Assembly: GCA_963795825.1 (NCBI GenBank)
Contig: CAWCIW010000005.1
Span: 496,001 to 560,000 of the forward strand
Origin: BOG-908 sp963795825
GTDB taxonomy: Bacteria > Pseudomonadota > Alphaproteobacteria > Acetobacterales > Acetobacteraceae
DNA: 64,000 nt
Reading direction: 5' to 3'
Part shown: one piece after another, positions 38,648-47,003 of the stretch
Layout: every line of letters starts with the position of its first letter
How positions within the stretch are numbered: position 1 is the stretch's first letter
Translations under genes and position numbers: made by a program
Notes under the pieces: model-generated
What the model was told of the DNA's origin: nothing
What the model saw: the letters and a program-made list of their open reading frames with translations, nothing else
The model's database searches: none

Positions 38648-39082
38648 TTATTGCGGCGCGTTGCCGCTGGTGCTGCCGGTGGAGCTGGACGTGCCGCCCG
38701 ATGTGCCGGACCCGGTGCTCGTGCTGCCCATCCCGGCGCCGCCCGAACCCGTGCCGCCCATGCCGGCCCCGCCGGTGGCACCCGTGCTGCCGGTGCCGCC
38801 AGCGCCGCCGCTCATTCCGGCGCCGCCCGTGCCGCCGCCGCTGGCGCCGCTGCTGCTCGGGGCGGACGTGCCGGTGCCCATGCCGCTGCTGCCGGACCCC
38901 ATGCCGCCGCTCATGCCGCCGGTGGCACCGCCTGCCCCGCCGGCCGCACCCGCGCCGCCTGCTGCACCGGCGCCGCCAGCCGCGCCGCCGCCGCCCGCGC
39001 CGCCCGCCGCCTGCGCGAACGCCACGCCGCCACTGAGCCCGATCACGCAGGCCGCAATCGCAAGATTCTTCAATATCCGCAT
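38648..39082 (-). CDS. Secreted Gly/Ala/Ser/Thr-rich low-complexity protein
   Basis: 144 residues from ATG 39082 (ATG 39091 is also in frame). A signal peptide (MRILKNLAIAACVIGLSGG, ending AFAQA) is followed by about 115 residues made almost only of Gly, Ala, Ser, Thr and Met in short GGAG, GAAGG and TGSG-type repeats. No charged residue occurs in the mature part. Function unknown; such proteins are often extracellular or cell-surface. The opposite strand also stays open, but only because of the same GC-rich triplets. Confidence 0.72.
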   Translation of the reverse strand: MRILKNLAIAACVIGLSGGVAFAQAAGGAGGGGAAGGAGAAGGAGAAGGAGGATGGMSGGMGSGSSGMGTGTSAPSSSGASGGGTGGAGMSGGAGGTGSTGATGGAGMGGTGSGGAGMGSTSTGSGTSGGTSSSTGSTSGNAPQ

Positions 39083-39278
39083 GGAATGCATCCTTCAAAC
39101 TGGTTGGCAGAACGGCTGTTGCAGGCCGGGCCCGCCTCGCCGTCTGCTGGTGCAACGCCGCCCGCCTTGGCGGTTTCCCGCACGCTGACGTGTGCGTCCG
39201 GCGTCAGGCGGCAGGTCCCGCCCGGCAGAAACTGCCGGGTACCCGGCGCGCGGGCCCCGCAGCACGGGGGTTTCCGGG

Positions 39279-39293
39279 TGGCACGCGGCTTGC
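39279..39293 (+). promoter_or_regulatory. Sigma-54 promoter of the flgF operon
   Basis: TGGCACGCGGCTTGC matches the -24/-12 consensus exactly: TGGCAC, five bases, TTGC, with ten bases between the GG and GC pairs. It lies 41 bases upstream of the flgF ATG and points along the flagellar genes. Confidence 0.8.
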
Positions 39294-39334
39294 GGTGTTG
39301 TGATGCGGCGCACAGCAGCGGGAGCAGCCTACCA

Positions 39335-40075
39335 ATGGACAACATCACCAACATCGCGCTCTCGCGCCTCTCCGCCCAGACCCGTTCGATGGACGTGATC
39401 GCCAACAACCTGGCCAATGCGTCCACCCCCGGCTACCGCGCCGAGCGCCCGGTTTTCGCGGACTGGCTGATGCGCGAGCCTGCCGGCGCCGAACCGCAGG
39501 GCGGCCGCACCGTCGCCTTCACGCAGACGCGCGCCACCTACCGCGAGCGCACCGAAGGCACCCTGACGCAGACGAGCAATCCGCTGGATCTGGCGCTGTC
39601 CGGCGAAGGCTGGTTCACCGTGCAGACCGATGCCGGCACGCGCCTGACACGCGCCGGCCGCTTCACCCTGCAGAAGGACGGCTCGATTACCGATGAGGCC
39701 GGCCACAACCTGCTCGACACGAACGGGCAGAAATTCACCCTGTCGCCCGCCGACACGGACCTCACGGTGAAGGCGGACGGCTCGCTGAGCAGCCAGAACG
39801 GTCCGATCGGCCAGATCGCCATCGTCGTCCCCAACGATCCGAACCGCCTCACCGCGGAAGGCGGCCGCCTGTTCCGCGCCGATGTGGCCACCACACCCGT
39901 CGCCAGGCCGAAAATCCTGCAGGGCATGGTGGAAGACAGCAACGTCCAGCCGATCGCCGAGATCACCCGCATGATGACGACCGAGCGCGATTTCCAGTTC
40001 GTCACGCAGATGGTGGAGGCCGAAAGCACGCGCCGTCAATCCGCCATCGACAAGATTGCCTCCCCCACCAGCTGA
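39335..40075 (+). CDS. flgF: Flagellar basal-body rod protein FlgF
   Basis: 246 residues of the proximal rod. The rod/hook N-terminal motif ALSRLSAQTRSMDVIANNLANASTPGYR and the C-terminal MVEDSNVQPIAEITRMMTTERDFQ heptad region are present; LDLALSGEGWFTVQT is the FlgF/FlgG core. Start ATG 39335, downstream of the sigma-54 promoter. First of flgF-flgG-flgA-flgH. Confidence 0.94.
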   Translation: MDNITNIALSRLSAQTRSMDVIANNLANASTPGYRAERPVFADWLMREPAGAEPQGGRTVAFTQTRATYRERTEGTLTQTSNPLDLALSGEGWFTVQTDAGTRLTRAGRFTLQKDGSITDEAGHNLLDTNGQKFTLSPADTDLTVKADGSLSSQNGPIGQIAIVVPNDPNRLTAEGGRLFRADVATTPVARPKILQGMVEDSNVQPIAEITRMMTTERDFQFVTQMVEAESTRRQSAIDKIASPTS

Positions 40076-40114
40076 TTTCGCCATCCCGCCAGCACCGACC
40101 AGGAGAAACCGAAC

Positions 40115-40900
40115 ATGCGTTCCCTAGATATCGCCGGCACCGGCATGCAGGCCCAGCAGACCAACGTCGAAGTCATCTCCAACAACATCGCCAACATGAG
40201 CACAACCGGCTTCAAGCGCCGCCGCGCCGAGTTCCAGGACCTGATCTACCAGAATCTGCGCAGCGTGGGTTCCAACAGCTCGGATAACGGCACCGTGGTG
40301 CCCTCCGGCGCGCAGATCGGGCTGGGCGTGAAAACGGCGGCGATCTACCGCATCACGCAGCAGGGCACGCTGGCGCAGACCGGCAACACGCTCGATCTCG
40401 CCATACAGGGCAACGGCTATTTCCAGGTGACGCTCCCCTCCGGCGAGATCGCCTATACGCGGGACGGCACGTTCGCGCTGGCGCCGGACGGCACGATCGT
40501 GAGCGCGGACGGCTATCCCGTGGTGCCGGCGATCACGGTGCCCACGAATGCGGTGAGCGTCAGCGTCAACGGTTCCGGCCAGGTGCAGGCCAGTATCAGC
40601 GGGCAGACCAACCCGCAGACCCTCGGCCAGATACAGCTCGCGTCGTTTCCCAACGAGGCAGGCCTGGACGCACAGGGCGACAACCTGTTCCTGCAGAGCG
40701 GCGCCAGCGGCACGGCGGCCACCGGCACGCCCGGCGCGCCCGGTTTCGGCAACGTGCAGCAGGGTTACGTCGAGAGCAGCAACGTCAACGTGGTGACCGA
40801 AATCACCAGCCTGATCACCGCGCAGCGCGCCTACGAAATGAACAGCAAGGTGATCACCTCATCGAACGAAATGCTGCAAACCCTCTCGAGCCTGAGATAA
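40115..40900 (+). CDS. flgG: Flagellar distal rod protein FlgG
   Basis: 261 residues. MRSLDIAGTGMQAQQTNVEVISNN opens the rod-type coiled coil; LDLAIQGNGYFQVTLPSG, GFGNVQQGYVESSNVNVV and the terminal ITAQRAYEMNSKVI are typical for FlgG. AGGAGAAA lies just upstream of the ATG. Intact. It forms the distal rod through the P and L rings. Confidence 0.96.
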   Translation: MRSLDIAGTGMQAQQTNVEVISNNIANMSTTGFKRRRAEFQDLIYQNLRSVGSNSSDNGTVVPSGAQIGLGVKTAAIYRITQQGTLAQTGNTLDLAIQGNGYFQVTLPSGEIAYTRDGTFALAPDGTIVSADGYPVVPAITVPTNAVSVSVNGSGQVQASISGQTNPQTLGQIQLASFPNEAGLDAQGDNLFLQSGASGTAATGTPGAPGFGNVQQGYVESSNVNVVTEITSLITAQRAYEMNSKVITSSNEMLQTLSSLR

Positions 40901-40904
40901 GAAA

Positions 40905-41906
40905 ATGAAAAACACCCCGAACGCGGCCCGACAGGGCGCAAAAGTTTTTTGGTCCTTGTTTGCAAAAAAGGACTGCTTGCTTACGTGCCTTGCGCTGGCA
41001 GCCACTCCCGCGCAAGCCGCCATGCTACGCCCCTTCACCCAGATCACCGCAAATACTGTCCGCCTGGCCGATCTGTTCGATAATCTCGGCAGCACGCCGG
41101 ACCGCGTATTGGGCCTGGCCCCAGCACCCGGCGCGCACATCACCGTGGCCTCGCCGCAGCTCGCCGCGATTGCCAGGGATTTCAACGTGGACTGGCGGCC
41201 GCAGACCGGCGGCGAGCGCGCCGTGGTGGAACGGCGTGGCGATATCATGCCGCAATCGCGCGTGACCGAAGCGTTGCGCCAGGCGCTCATCGCAAACGGC
41301 GCGCCCGAGCTTTTCGATGTGGCGTCGCCCGATATCCAACCGGTCATGATGCCCGCAGGAAGCATCGCCGAGCCGTCGGTGAGCCAGCTCACCTACGATC
41401 CGGGGGCGGCGCGCTTCTCCGCACTGGTGAGCATCGCGATACCCGATGCGGAAGGCGTGCAGATACGCGTATCCGGCCAGGTGATACCGATGGCGCTCAC
41501 CGCGGTTGCGGCCACGCGCCTGCCGCCCGGCCATGTGGTGGGCCAGGGCGATCTGCGGCTCGCGAGGGTGCGCGCGTCGCAGTTGCACGGCGCTCCGGGC
41601 GTGATCCCGCAGGCCGCACAGGGCATGATGGTCCGCCACGACGTTCCGGCCGGACAGGTTCTCACCTTGGGGGATCTCACGCGCCCTGCTTTGGTGGCGC
41701 GCGGCGCATCGGTGCGCATGTCGCTCAACAGCGACGGATTGTCGCTCAGCGCACAGGGGATCGCGGCCGAGGCCGGCGCGATCGGCGACCGCATACGGGT
41801 GGAAAACCCGCTGTCGCATCGCGTGGTGTTCGCCGAAGTGACCGGGCTGAACGAGGTTCGCGTGGCACCGCGTGAAGCCGCGGTAACGCTGGCGAGCGCG
41901 CCATGA
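40905..41906 (+). CDS. flgA: Flagellar P-ring chaperone FlgA, signal peptide overlapping a repeat arm
   Basis: 333 residues. The SAF/ChapFlgA domain at the C-terminus (about 190-330) includes TRLPPGHVVGQGDLRLAR and QGMMVRHDVPAGQVLTLGDLTRP. FlgA is periplasmic and helps FlgI form the P ring. The N-terminal 45 residues contain a palindromic arm read in frame (GAKVFWSLFAKKDCLL), which supplies part of the positively charged and hydrophobic regions; LTCLALAATPAQA completes the signal peptide. The start four bases after the flgG stop is the only plausible ATG. Overlaps flgH by four bases. Confidence 0.9.
   Translation: MKNTPNAARQGAKVFWSLFAKKDCLLTCLALAATPAQAAMLRPFTQITANTVRLADLFDNLGSTPDRVLGLAPAPGAHITVASPQLAAIARDFNVDWRPQTGGERAVVERRGDIMPQSRVTEALRQALIANGAPELFDVASPDIQPVMMPAGSIAEPSVSQLTYDPGAARFSALVSIAIPDAEGVQIRVSGQVIPMALTAVAATRLPPGHVVGQGDLRLARVRASQLHGAPGVIPQAAQGMMVRHDVPAGQVLTLGDLTRPALVARGASVRMSLNSDGLSLSAQGIAAEAGAIGDRIRVENPLSHRVVFAEVTGLNEVRVAPREAAVTLASAP
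40937..40980. repeat. Single palindromic arm P inside the flgA reading frame
   Basis: TT haplotype with GTCC/GGAC stem and a TG change in the T-run. Unlike the other copies it lies wholly within a coding sequence and keeps the frame open. Confidence 0.8.
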
Positions 41907-42649
41907 GCGCCAATCTCGCCCGCGCGGGCGGCCTGACGATCCTGCTGGCGCTGACCGGCTGCAACACCTTCACCAGGATGTCCGAAATCGGCCGGCCGCC
42001 GGTGATGACGGCCACCGCCGACCCCACGCGCGATCCGCGCTGGCGTCCGGTGACGATGCCGATGCCGCGCGCGATGACGATACCGAGCGAGCCCGCGAGC
42101 CTGTGGCGCAGCGGTAGCCGCGCCTTTTTCAAGGACCAGCGCGCGGCGCAGGTGGGCGACATCATCACCATCCTGGTCAACACGACGGATGCGGCCGACG
42201 TGCAGAATGCCACGTCGGCGACGCGCAACGGCACCGAGACCGAAGGGCTGCCCAATCTGTTCGGGCTGGAAGCGGCGCTGCCGAAACTGCTCGGCAAGGC
42301 GGTCAGCGCATCGACGCTGGTGAACGCCAGCAGCGCCAATTCCAGCGTCGGCAGCGGCTCGATAAAGCGCAACGAGACGGTGACGTTGCGGCTTGCCGGC
42401 GTGGTCACGCAGGTGCTGCCGAATGGCAATCTTGTTGTGGCCGCCAGGCAGGAAATGCGGGTGAACAGCGAATTGCGCGAGTTGCAGGTGAGCGGTGTGA
42501 TTAGGCCGCAGGATATCGCCAGCGACAATACAGTGCCGCATGACCGGATGGCGGAGGCGCGTATTTCCTATGGCGGACGCGGGCAGCTTACAGAAGTGCA
42601 GACGCCGCGGTATGGGCAACAGGCTTTGGATATTTTGCTGCCGTTCTAG
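41903..42649 (+). CDS. flgH: Flagellar L-ring protein FlgH
   Basis: 248 residues. Lipoprotein signal peptide with lipobox LTGC (Cys 21), then LWRSGSRAFFKDQRAAQVGDI and ITILVNTTDAADVQN, with the conserved NGNLVVAARQEMRVNSELRELQVSGVIRP segment split by small changes, and RISYGGRGQLTEVQ near the end. It forms the outer-membrane L ring. Element Q begins just after its stop. Confidence 0.95.
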   Translation: MSANLARAGGLTILLALTGCNTFTRMSEIGRPPVMTATADPTRDPRWRPVTMPMPRAMTIPSEPASLWRSGSRAFFKDQRAAQVGDIITILVNTTDAADVQNATSATRNGTETEGLPNLFGLEAALPKLLGKAVSASTLVNASSANSSVGSGSIKRNETVTLRLAGVVTQVLPNGNLVVAARQEMRVNSELRELQVSGVIRPQDIASDNTVPHDRMAEARISYGGRGQLTEVQTPRYGQQALDILLPF

Positions 42650-42650
42650 G

Positions 42651-42778
42651 CTAGGCAAGGCCTTCTTTTTCGAGAAAAAGAAGCAAAAAGCTTTTGCTCC
42701 CTGTCGGCGAACGTTTCAAAGCTCCCCGACAGGGACCAAAAGTCTTTTGCTTCTTTTCTTCAGAAAAGAAGGCTTTAC
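42651..42778. repeat. Two-armed palindromic element Q between convergent genes
   Basis: Left arm CT haplotype, right arm TC haplotype, both with CTTC/GAAG stems; core CCCTGTCGGCG..CCCCGACAGGG. It occupies the whole gap between flgH and the metallo-hydrolase gene. Confidence 0.87.
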
Positions 42779-43594
42779 TTACTTCTGTTTCCACACTCCG
42801 CCTTCCTCGACCGCCCTGCCCTCACCCGCCAGCTTCAACAGATGCGCCAGCACGTTGCGCCGCGCGGCCGGCACAAGATGGGCCGCCAGCCCGGCATACA
42901 TCGTTTGCACCAGCGCGTCCGGCGTGGCCGGCCCGCGGCTCAACGCGGCCAGGATCGCGGCTTCGCGGCCGGCGCGATGGTTCAGCATCCCGCGCACCAG
43001 CTTCAAGGGGTCGGGCAACGGCGGGCCGTGGCCACACAGATAGAGCGTGTCGTCGCGCGCCAGCAGGCGTCGCAGGCTGGCCATGTAATCCGCCATGTCG
43101 CCGTCCGGCGGGCTGACGATGCTGGTGGACCACGACATCACGTGGTCGCCGCTGAGCAGCACGCCGGTCCCGGGTTGCGCGAAGCAGACGTGGTCGCTGG
43201 CGTGGCCAGGCGTGTGCAGAACCTGCAGGCCGGCGACAATGTCGTTGTCGGCGAGCGGTATATCGGGTGCGAAGGCTTTGTCCCACGGCGTGGCCCAGCC
43301 GGCGACCGGCGCGCCGGTGGCGGCGCGCAAGGCGGGCGCGCCGGCCAGGTGGTCCGGGTGCGTGTGGGTCAGCAGGATATGCGCGATGGGGCCGGCGGCG
43401 AGGATGGCGGCGCGGTGTGCCGGGTCATCCGGGCCGGGATCGATCACGGTCAGGCCGTGCGGGCCATCGACCAGCCAGGTGTTGGTGCCGTGATGCGTCA
43501 TCGGGCCGGGGTTCGGCGCCACCAGCCGGCTTATGCCCGTGGCGGCCGCGGTGGGCACGTAGCGGACGGGTTCCGGTTCATCGAGAAAGGCCAT
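42779..43594 (-). CDS. Metallo-beta-lactamase fold hydrolase, LACTB2-like
   Basis: 271 residues. The metal-binding THTHPDHLAG motif, the bridging acid in LSGDHVMSW and further His in HTPGHASDH and LCGHGPP are intact. The C-terminal winged-helix-like tail with AARRNVLAHLLKLAGEGRAV fits LACTB2-type proteins, some of which are RNA endonucleases; others are glyoxalase-like. Start ATG 43594. Converges with flgH and diverges from the next gene. Confidence 0.87.
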   Translation of the reverse strand: MAFLDEPEPVRYVPTAAATGISRLVAPNPGPMTHHGTNTWLVDGPHGLTVIDPGPDDPAHRAAILAAGPIAHILLTHTHPDHLAGAPALRAATGAPVAGWATPWDKAFAPDIPLADNDIVAGLQVLHTPGHASDHVCFAQPGTGVLLSGDHVMSWSTSIVSPPDGDMADYMASLRRLLARDDTLYLCGHGPPLPDPLKLVRGMLNHRAGREAAILAALSRGPATPDALVQTMYAGLAAHLVPAARRNVLAHLLKLAGEGRAVEEGGVWKQK

Positions 43595-43711
43595 GCCGGG
43601 TGGCTCCCACGGCGGCGCCCCGCCGTCTAGCCACGCGCGCGAACCTGCCGCATGGTGCGCCGCGAAACATACCGACGGCCCGCCGGAAGGGCCGCACGCC
43701 AGGGAGCTACC

Positions 43712-44692
43712 GTGAAGGCGATCATTTGTAACGAGTTCGGACCGATCGAGACGTTGGCGTTGGAGGAGCGGCCGGACCCGGTCGCCGGCGCCGGCGAGAT
43801 CCTGATCGAGATACATGCGGCCGGGGTGAACTTCCCCGACGGGTTGATGGTGCGCGGCGAATACCAGGTGAAGCCGCCGCGGCCGTTCACGCCGGGCAGC
43901 GAAGTGGCGGGTATCGTGCGCGGCGTGGGCGAGGGTGTGACGCAATTCGCGGTCGGCGATCGCGTGGTGGCGTTGCCGGGCATCGGCGGATTTGCCGAGC
44001 AGGTGGTGGCGCAGGCGAGCCGCGCGCTGCGCCTGCCGGACGGCATGGATTTCGCCACCGCGTCCGGCTTCATGCTGGTATATGGCACGTCGCTGCACGG
44101 CCTTGCCGATTGCGGCCGGCTACGTGCCGGCGAGACGCTCCTGGTGCTTGGCGCCGCGGGCGGCGTGGGGCTGGCGGCGGTGGAGATCGGCCGGGCGATG
44201 GGCGCCCGCGTGATTGCCGCGGCTTCGAGCGACGAGAAGCTGGCGCTGGCGAAAGCGCACGGCGCAGAGATCGGCATCAATTACGTGACGTCTGATCTGA
44301 AGACCGAGTTGAAGCGCATCGCGCCTGGCGGCGTGGATGTGGTGTACGATCCGGTCGGCGGGGCGCTGACGGAGGCCGCGGTGCGCGGCCTGGCGTGGGG
44401 CGGCCGGTTGCTGGTGGTGGGGTTCGCCGCGGGCGAGATACCGAAGCTGCCGCTGAACCTGCTGCTGCTGCGCGAGGGCGAGGCGAAGGGCGTGTTCTGG
44501 GGCACCTGGACGGCGCGCGAACCGGCCGCACATCAGGCAGCGGTGAAACGGCTGTTCGACTGGGTGGCAAGCGGCGAGCTGAAGCCGCACGTTTCCGGCA
44601 AGTATCCGCTGGAGCGCACAAGCGAGGCGCTGGCCGAAGTAATGGGCCGTCGGGTGCAAGGCAAAGTCGTTTTAGTTCCGTTGCGCTCATAA
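43712..44692 (+). CDS. NADPH:quinone oxidoreductase family protein
   Basis: 326 residues, medium-chain dehydrogenase/reductase without zinc ligands. GVNFPDGLMVRGEYQVKP and the nucleotide-binding VLGAAGGVGLAAVEIGRAMG are typical. GTG start at 43712 with AGGGAG seven bases upstream. It is a different subfamily from the copy at 4431-5426. Possible substrates are quinones or alkenals. The acyl-CoA dehydrogenase follows on the same strand. Confidence 0.9.
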   Translation: MKAIICNEFGPIETLALEERPDPVAGAGEILIEIHAAGVNFPDGLMVRGEYQVKPPRPFTPGSEVAGIVRGVGEGVTQFAVGDRVVALPGIGGFAEQVVAQASRALRLPDGMDFATASGFMLVYGTSLHGLADCGRLRAGETLLVLGAAGGVGLAAVEIGRAMGARVIAAASSDEKLALAKAHGAEIGINYVTSDLKTELKRIAPGGVDVVYDPVGGALTEAAVRGLAWGGRLLVVGFAAGEIPKLPLNLLLLREGEAKGVFWGTWTAREPAAHQAAVKRLFDWVASGELKPHVSGKYPLERTSEALAEVMGRRVQGKVVLVPLRS

Positions 44693-44697
44693 GGCGA

Positions 44698-44755
44698 AGC
44701 CGGGGTCTGGGGCCAAGGCCCCAGCGGGTCCAGGGCAGAGCCCTGGCCTTATCTT
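44698..44755 (+). terminator. Two nested GC-rich hairpins before the acyl-CoA dehydrogenase
   Basis: GGGGCC-AA-GGCCCC and CCAGGGC-AGA-GCCCTGG stand back to back, followed by TTATCTTTCTT. The second hairpin plus the T-rich tail has the form of an intrinsic terminator for the upstream gene. The same text recurs in related genomes as I remember it, but I could not check. Confidence 0.55.
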
Positions 44756-44773
44756 TCTTGGGAGGTTATTTCC

Positions 44774-45976
44774 GTGGATTTCACGTTCAACGATAAAACA
44801 AGAGAATACCAGGAGCGCGTATCCGCGTTCATGGACAAGCATATCTACCCCAACGAGCACCGTTTCCACGAAGAAGTAGCGACCGGCGATCGCTGGCAGC
44901 CGTTGCAATTGGTGGAAGACCTGAAACCGCATGCGCGCGAAGCCGGATTATGGAACCTGTTCCTGCCCGACTCCAAGCGCGGTGCCGGCCTGAAGAACAT
45001 AGAATATGCGCCGCTTGCCGAGATCATGGGCAAGGTCGAATTCGCCAGCGAGGTGTTCAATTGTTCCGCGCCGGATACCGGGAACATGGAAACCATCGAG
45101 CGCTACGGCACGGAAGCGCAGAAGCAGGAATGGCTGGAGCCGTTGCTGGAGGGCAAGATACGTTCGGCGTTCGCGATGACGGAGCCTGGCGTGGCCTCGT
45201 CGGATGCCACGAACATCGAAAGCACGATCGATCGCCAGGGCGACGAGTATGTGATCAACGGCCGCAAGTGGTGGACGAGCGGCGGCGGCGATCCGCGCTG
45301 CAAATTGCTGATCTTCATGGGCAAGACGAACCCGAAAGCGGGGCGCCACGAGCAGCAATCGATGATCCTCATTCCGCGCGATACGCCTGGCGTGGATATC
45401 ATGCGGCCGCTGACGGTGTTCGGCTATGACGACGCGCCGCACGGCCACATGGAGGTGGATTTCCGCAACGTTCGCGTGCCTGTCAGCAACATCCTGCTGG
45501 GCGAGGGCCGCGGGTTCGAGATCGCGCAGGGGCGCCTCGGGCCGGGGCGTATCCATCATTGCATGCGGCTGATCGGCAAGGCGGAACGTGCGCTCGAAGC
45601 AATGTGCAAGCGGGCCAAGGCGCGCGTGGCGTTCGGCAAGCCGGTTTCCGAGCAGACGGTCACGCTGGAGCGCATTGCGGAGGCGCGCTGCATGATCGAG
45701 CAGGCGCGGCTGCTGACGCTCAAAGCGGCGCACATGATGGACACGGTCGGCAACAAGGCGGCGCGGGCCGAGATCGCGATGATCAAGGTGGTCGCACCCT
45801 CGATGGCGTGCCAGGTGATCGACTGGGCGATGCAGGTGCATGGCGGCGGCGGCGTGAGCCAGGATTTCCATCTGGCGTATCACTATGCCAGCTCACGCAC
45901 GTTGCGGTTCGCCGATGGGCCGGACGAGGTGCATCGCAACCAGATCGGGCGCTTCGAGCTGGCAAAATATAACTGA
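44774..45976 (+). CDS. Acyl-CoA dehydrogenase
   Basis: 400 residues, complete FAD-dependent acyl-CoA dehydrogenase. FAMTEPGVASSDATNI binds flavin and substrate, KWWTSGGGDPRC follows, and RFADGPDEVHRNQIGR is the C-terminal signature. The longer N-terminal helix and GRHEQQSMILIPRDTPGV resemble the ACAD10/11-like branch, acting on long or branched acyl-CoA. GTG start at 44774, GGGAGG nine bases upstream. Confidence 0.92.
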   Translation: MDFTFNDKTREYQERVSAFMDKHIYPNEHRFHEEVATGDRWQPLQLVEDLKPHAREAGLWNLFLPDSKRGAGLKNIEYAPLAEIMGKVEFASEVFNCSAPDTGNMETIERYGTEAQKQEWLEPLLEGKIRSAFAMTEPGVASSDATNIESTIDRQGDEYVINGRKWWTSGGGDPRCKLLIFMGKTNPKAGRHEQQSMILIPRDTPGVDIMRPLTVFGYDDAPHGHMEVDFRNVRVPVSNILLGEGRGFEIAQGRLGPGRIHHCMRLIGKAERALEAMCKRAKARVAFGKPVSEQTVTLERIAEARCMIEQARLLTLKAAHMMDTVGNKAARAEIAMIKVVAPSMACQVIDWAMQVHGGGGVSQDFHLAYHYASSRTLRFADGPDEVHRNQIGRFELAKYN

Positions 45977-45987
45977 GCAGGCGGCGT

Positions 45988-46998
45988 TTGCTTTCCCGCC
46001 TGCGCCGCTGCTGTCGGGCGCTCTGCAAGTTTGTCACTTGCAGCGCGCAGGCTGGCCGCGTTGCGGGCGGGCATGCCAGCTTGCTTTGTCTCCTGGCATG
46101 TCTGGTGCTGCCAGCGTGTCAGGTCAGGCCCTGCCAGCTGGGCCGTGCTACGGACATACCGCTTACATTCCAGCGCGGCCACCTCCTCGCCGCCCCGCTG
46201 CTCAACGACAAGCCGACTTCGATGTGGCTGGACACCGGCGCCCAGATCACCACGCTCACCACCGACGCGGCGCGGCGGCTTTCCCTGTCGCTCACGATGC
46301 TGAACGGCTCGGTCGAAGGTATCGGCGGGCGCAGCACGGCCTATGGTTTCGTCGCCCGCAGTTTCCAGATCGGGCGGCTGCGCGGACGCAATTTCCAGCT
46401 TGTCGCCAGCGATCTCGGTCTGTCGCATCGGGGGATACCCACAGATGGCCTGCTGGGCGACGATTTCCTGGCGGCCTACGATGTCGATCTCGATCTGCCG
46501 GACGGCAAGGCGATTCTGTTCAAGACCGCGGGCGATTGCAGCAGGCCGGGAGCGGATCTCGGCGGCGAGCTATACACCGTGCCGATGTTTGCCGGCGCCA
46601 CCAGCAACGATCTACGGCCGCATGTCCGGGTCAGCATCGCCGGCAAGACGCTCGTGGCGATTTTAGATACCGGCGCGCCCGGCTCGGTGCTGTTTCGCGA
46701 CACCGCGCGAAAGATCGGCCTACAGCCGGCTTCCCTCGCCACGGACCCGCAGTTCCACACAAGCGGCGTCGGCCAGCGGTCACCGGGGGCCGTGCTCCAT
46801 GTGCTGACGCCGATCGAGATCGGCGACCTCACCGTGTCCCATCTGCCGGTGGCGATCATCGACCAGGCGGCGCCGGCGGATTCGGATATGCTGCTCGGTC
46901 TGGATTTCCTGGCGCGTGTGCACACGTGGCTGTCGTTCTCGTCGCACACGGTGATTTTCCAGTATCCGGCGCTATCCTCCCCGGTGCGGGCGCACTGA
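45988..46998 (+). CDS. Retropepsin-like aspartic protease with two DTG domains, possible lipoprotein
   Basis: 336 residues. Two copies of the retropepsin-type active-site motif occur: WLDTGAQITTL (about residue 80) and ILDTGAPGSVLF (about residue 225), each followed by a domain with a terminal LLGxDFL segment (LLGDDFL, LLGLDFL). A single chain with two DTG domains could form an active site within one molecule. A hydrophobic stretch ending LVLPAC suggests a signal peptide and perhaps a lipid-modified Cys. TTG is the only start I can find close to the acyl-CoA dehydrogenase stop. Confidence 0.78.
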   Translation: MLSRLRRCCRALCKFVTCSAQAGRVAGGHASLLCLLACLVLPACQVRPCQLGRATDIPLTFQRGHLLAAPLLNDKPTSMWLDTGAQITTLTTDAARRLSLSLTMLNGSVEGIGGRSTAYGFVARSFQIGRLRGRNFQLVASDLGLSHRGIPTDGLLGDDFLAAYDVDLDLPDGKAILFKTAGDCSRPGADLGGELYTVPMFAGATSNDLRPHVRVSIAGKTLVAILDTGAPGSVLFRDTARKIGLQPASLATDPQFHTSGVGQRSPGAVLHVLTPIEIGDLTVSHLPVAIIDQAAPADSDMLLGLDFLARVHTWLSFSSHTVIFQYPALSSPVRAH

Positions 46999-47003
46999 GG
47001 ATT

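Noticed and set aside
38651..40075. 474-codon plus frame that would fuse an Ala-rich region to FlgF
   Set aside because: The first part is antisense to the Gly-rich secreted protein; FlgF proper starts at 39335, downstream of a sigma-54 promoter.
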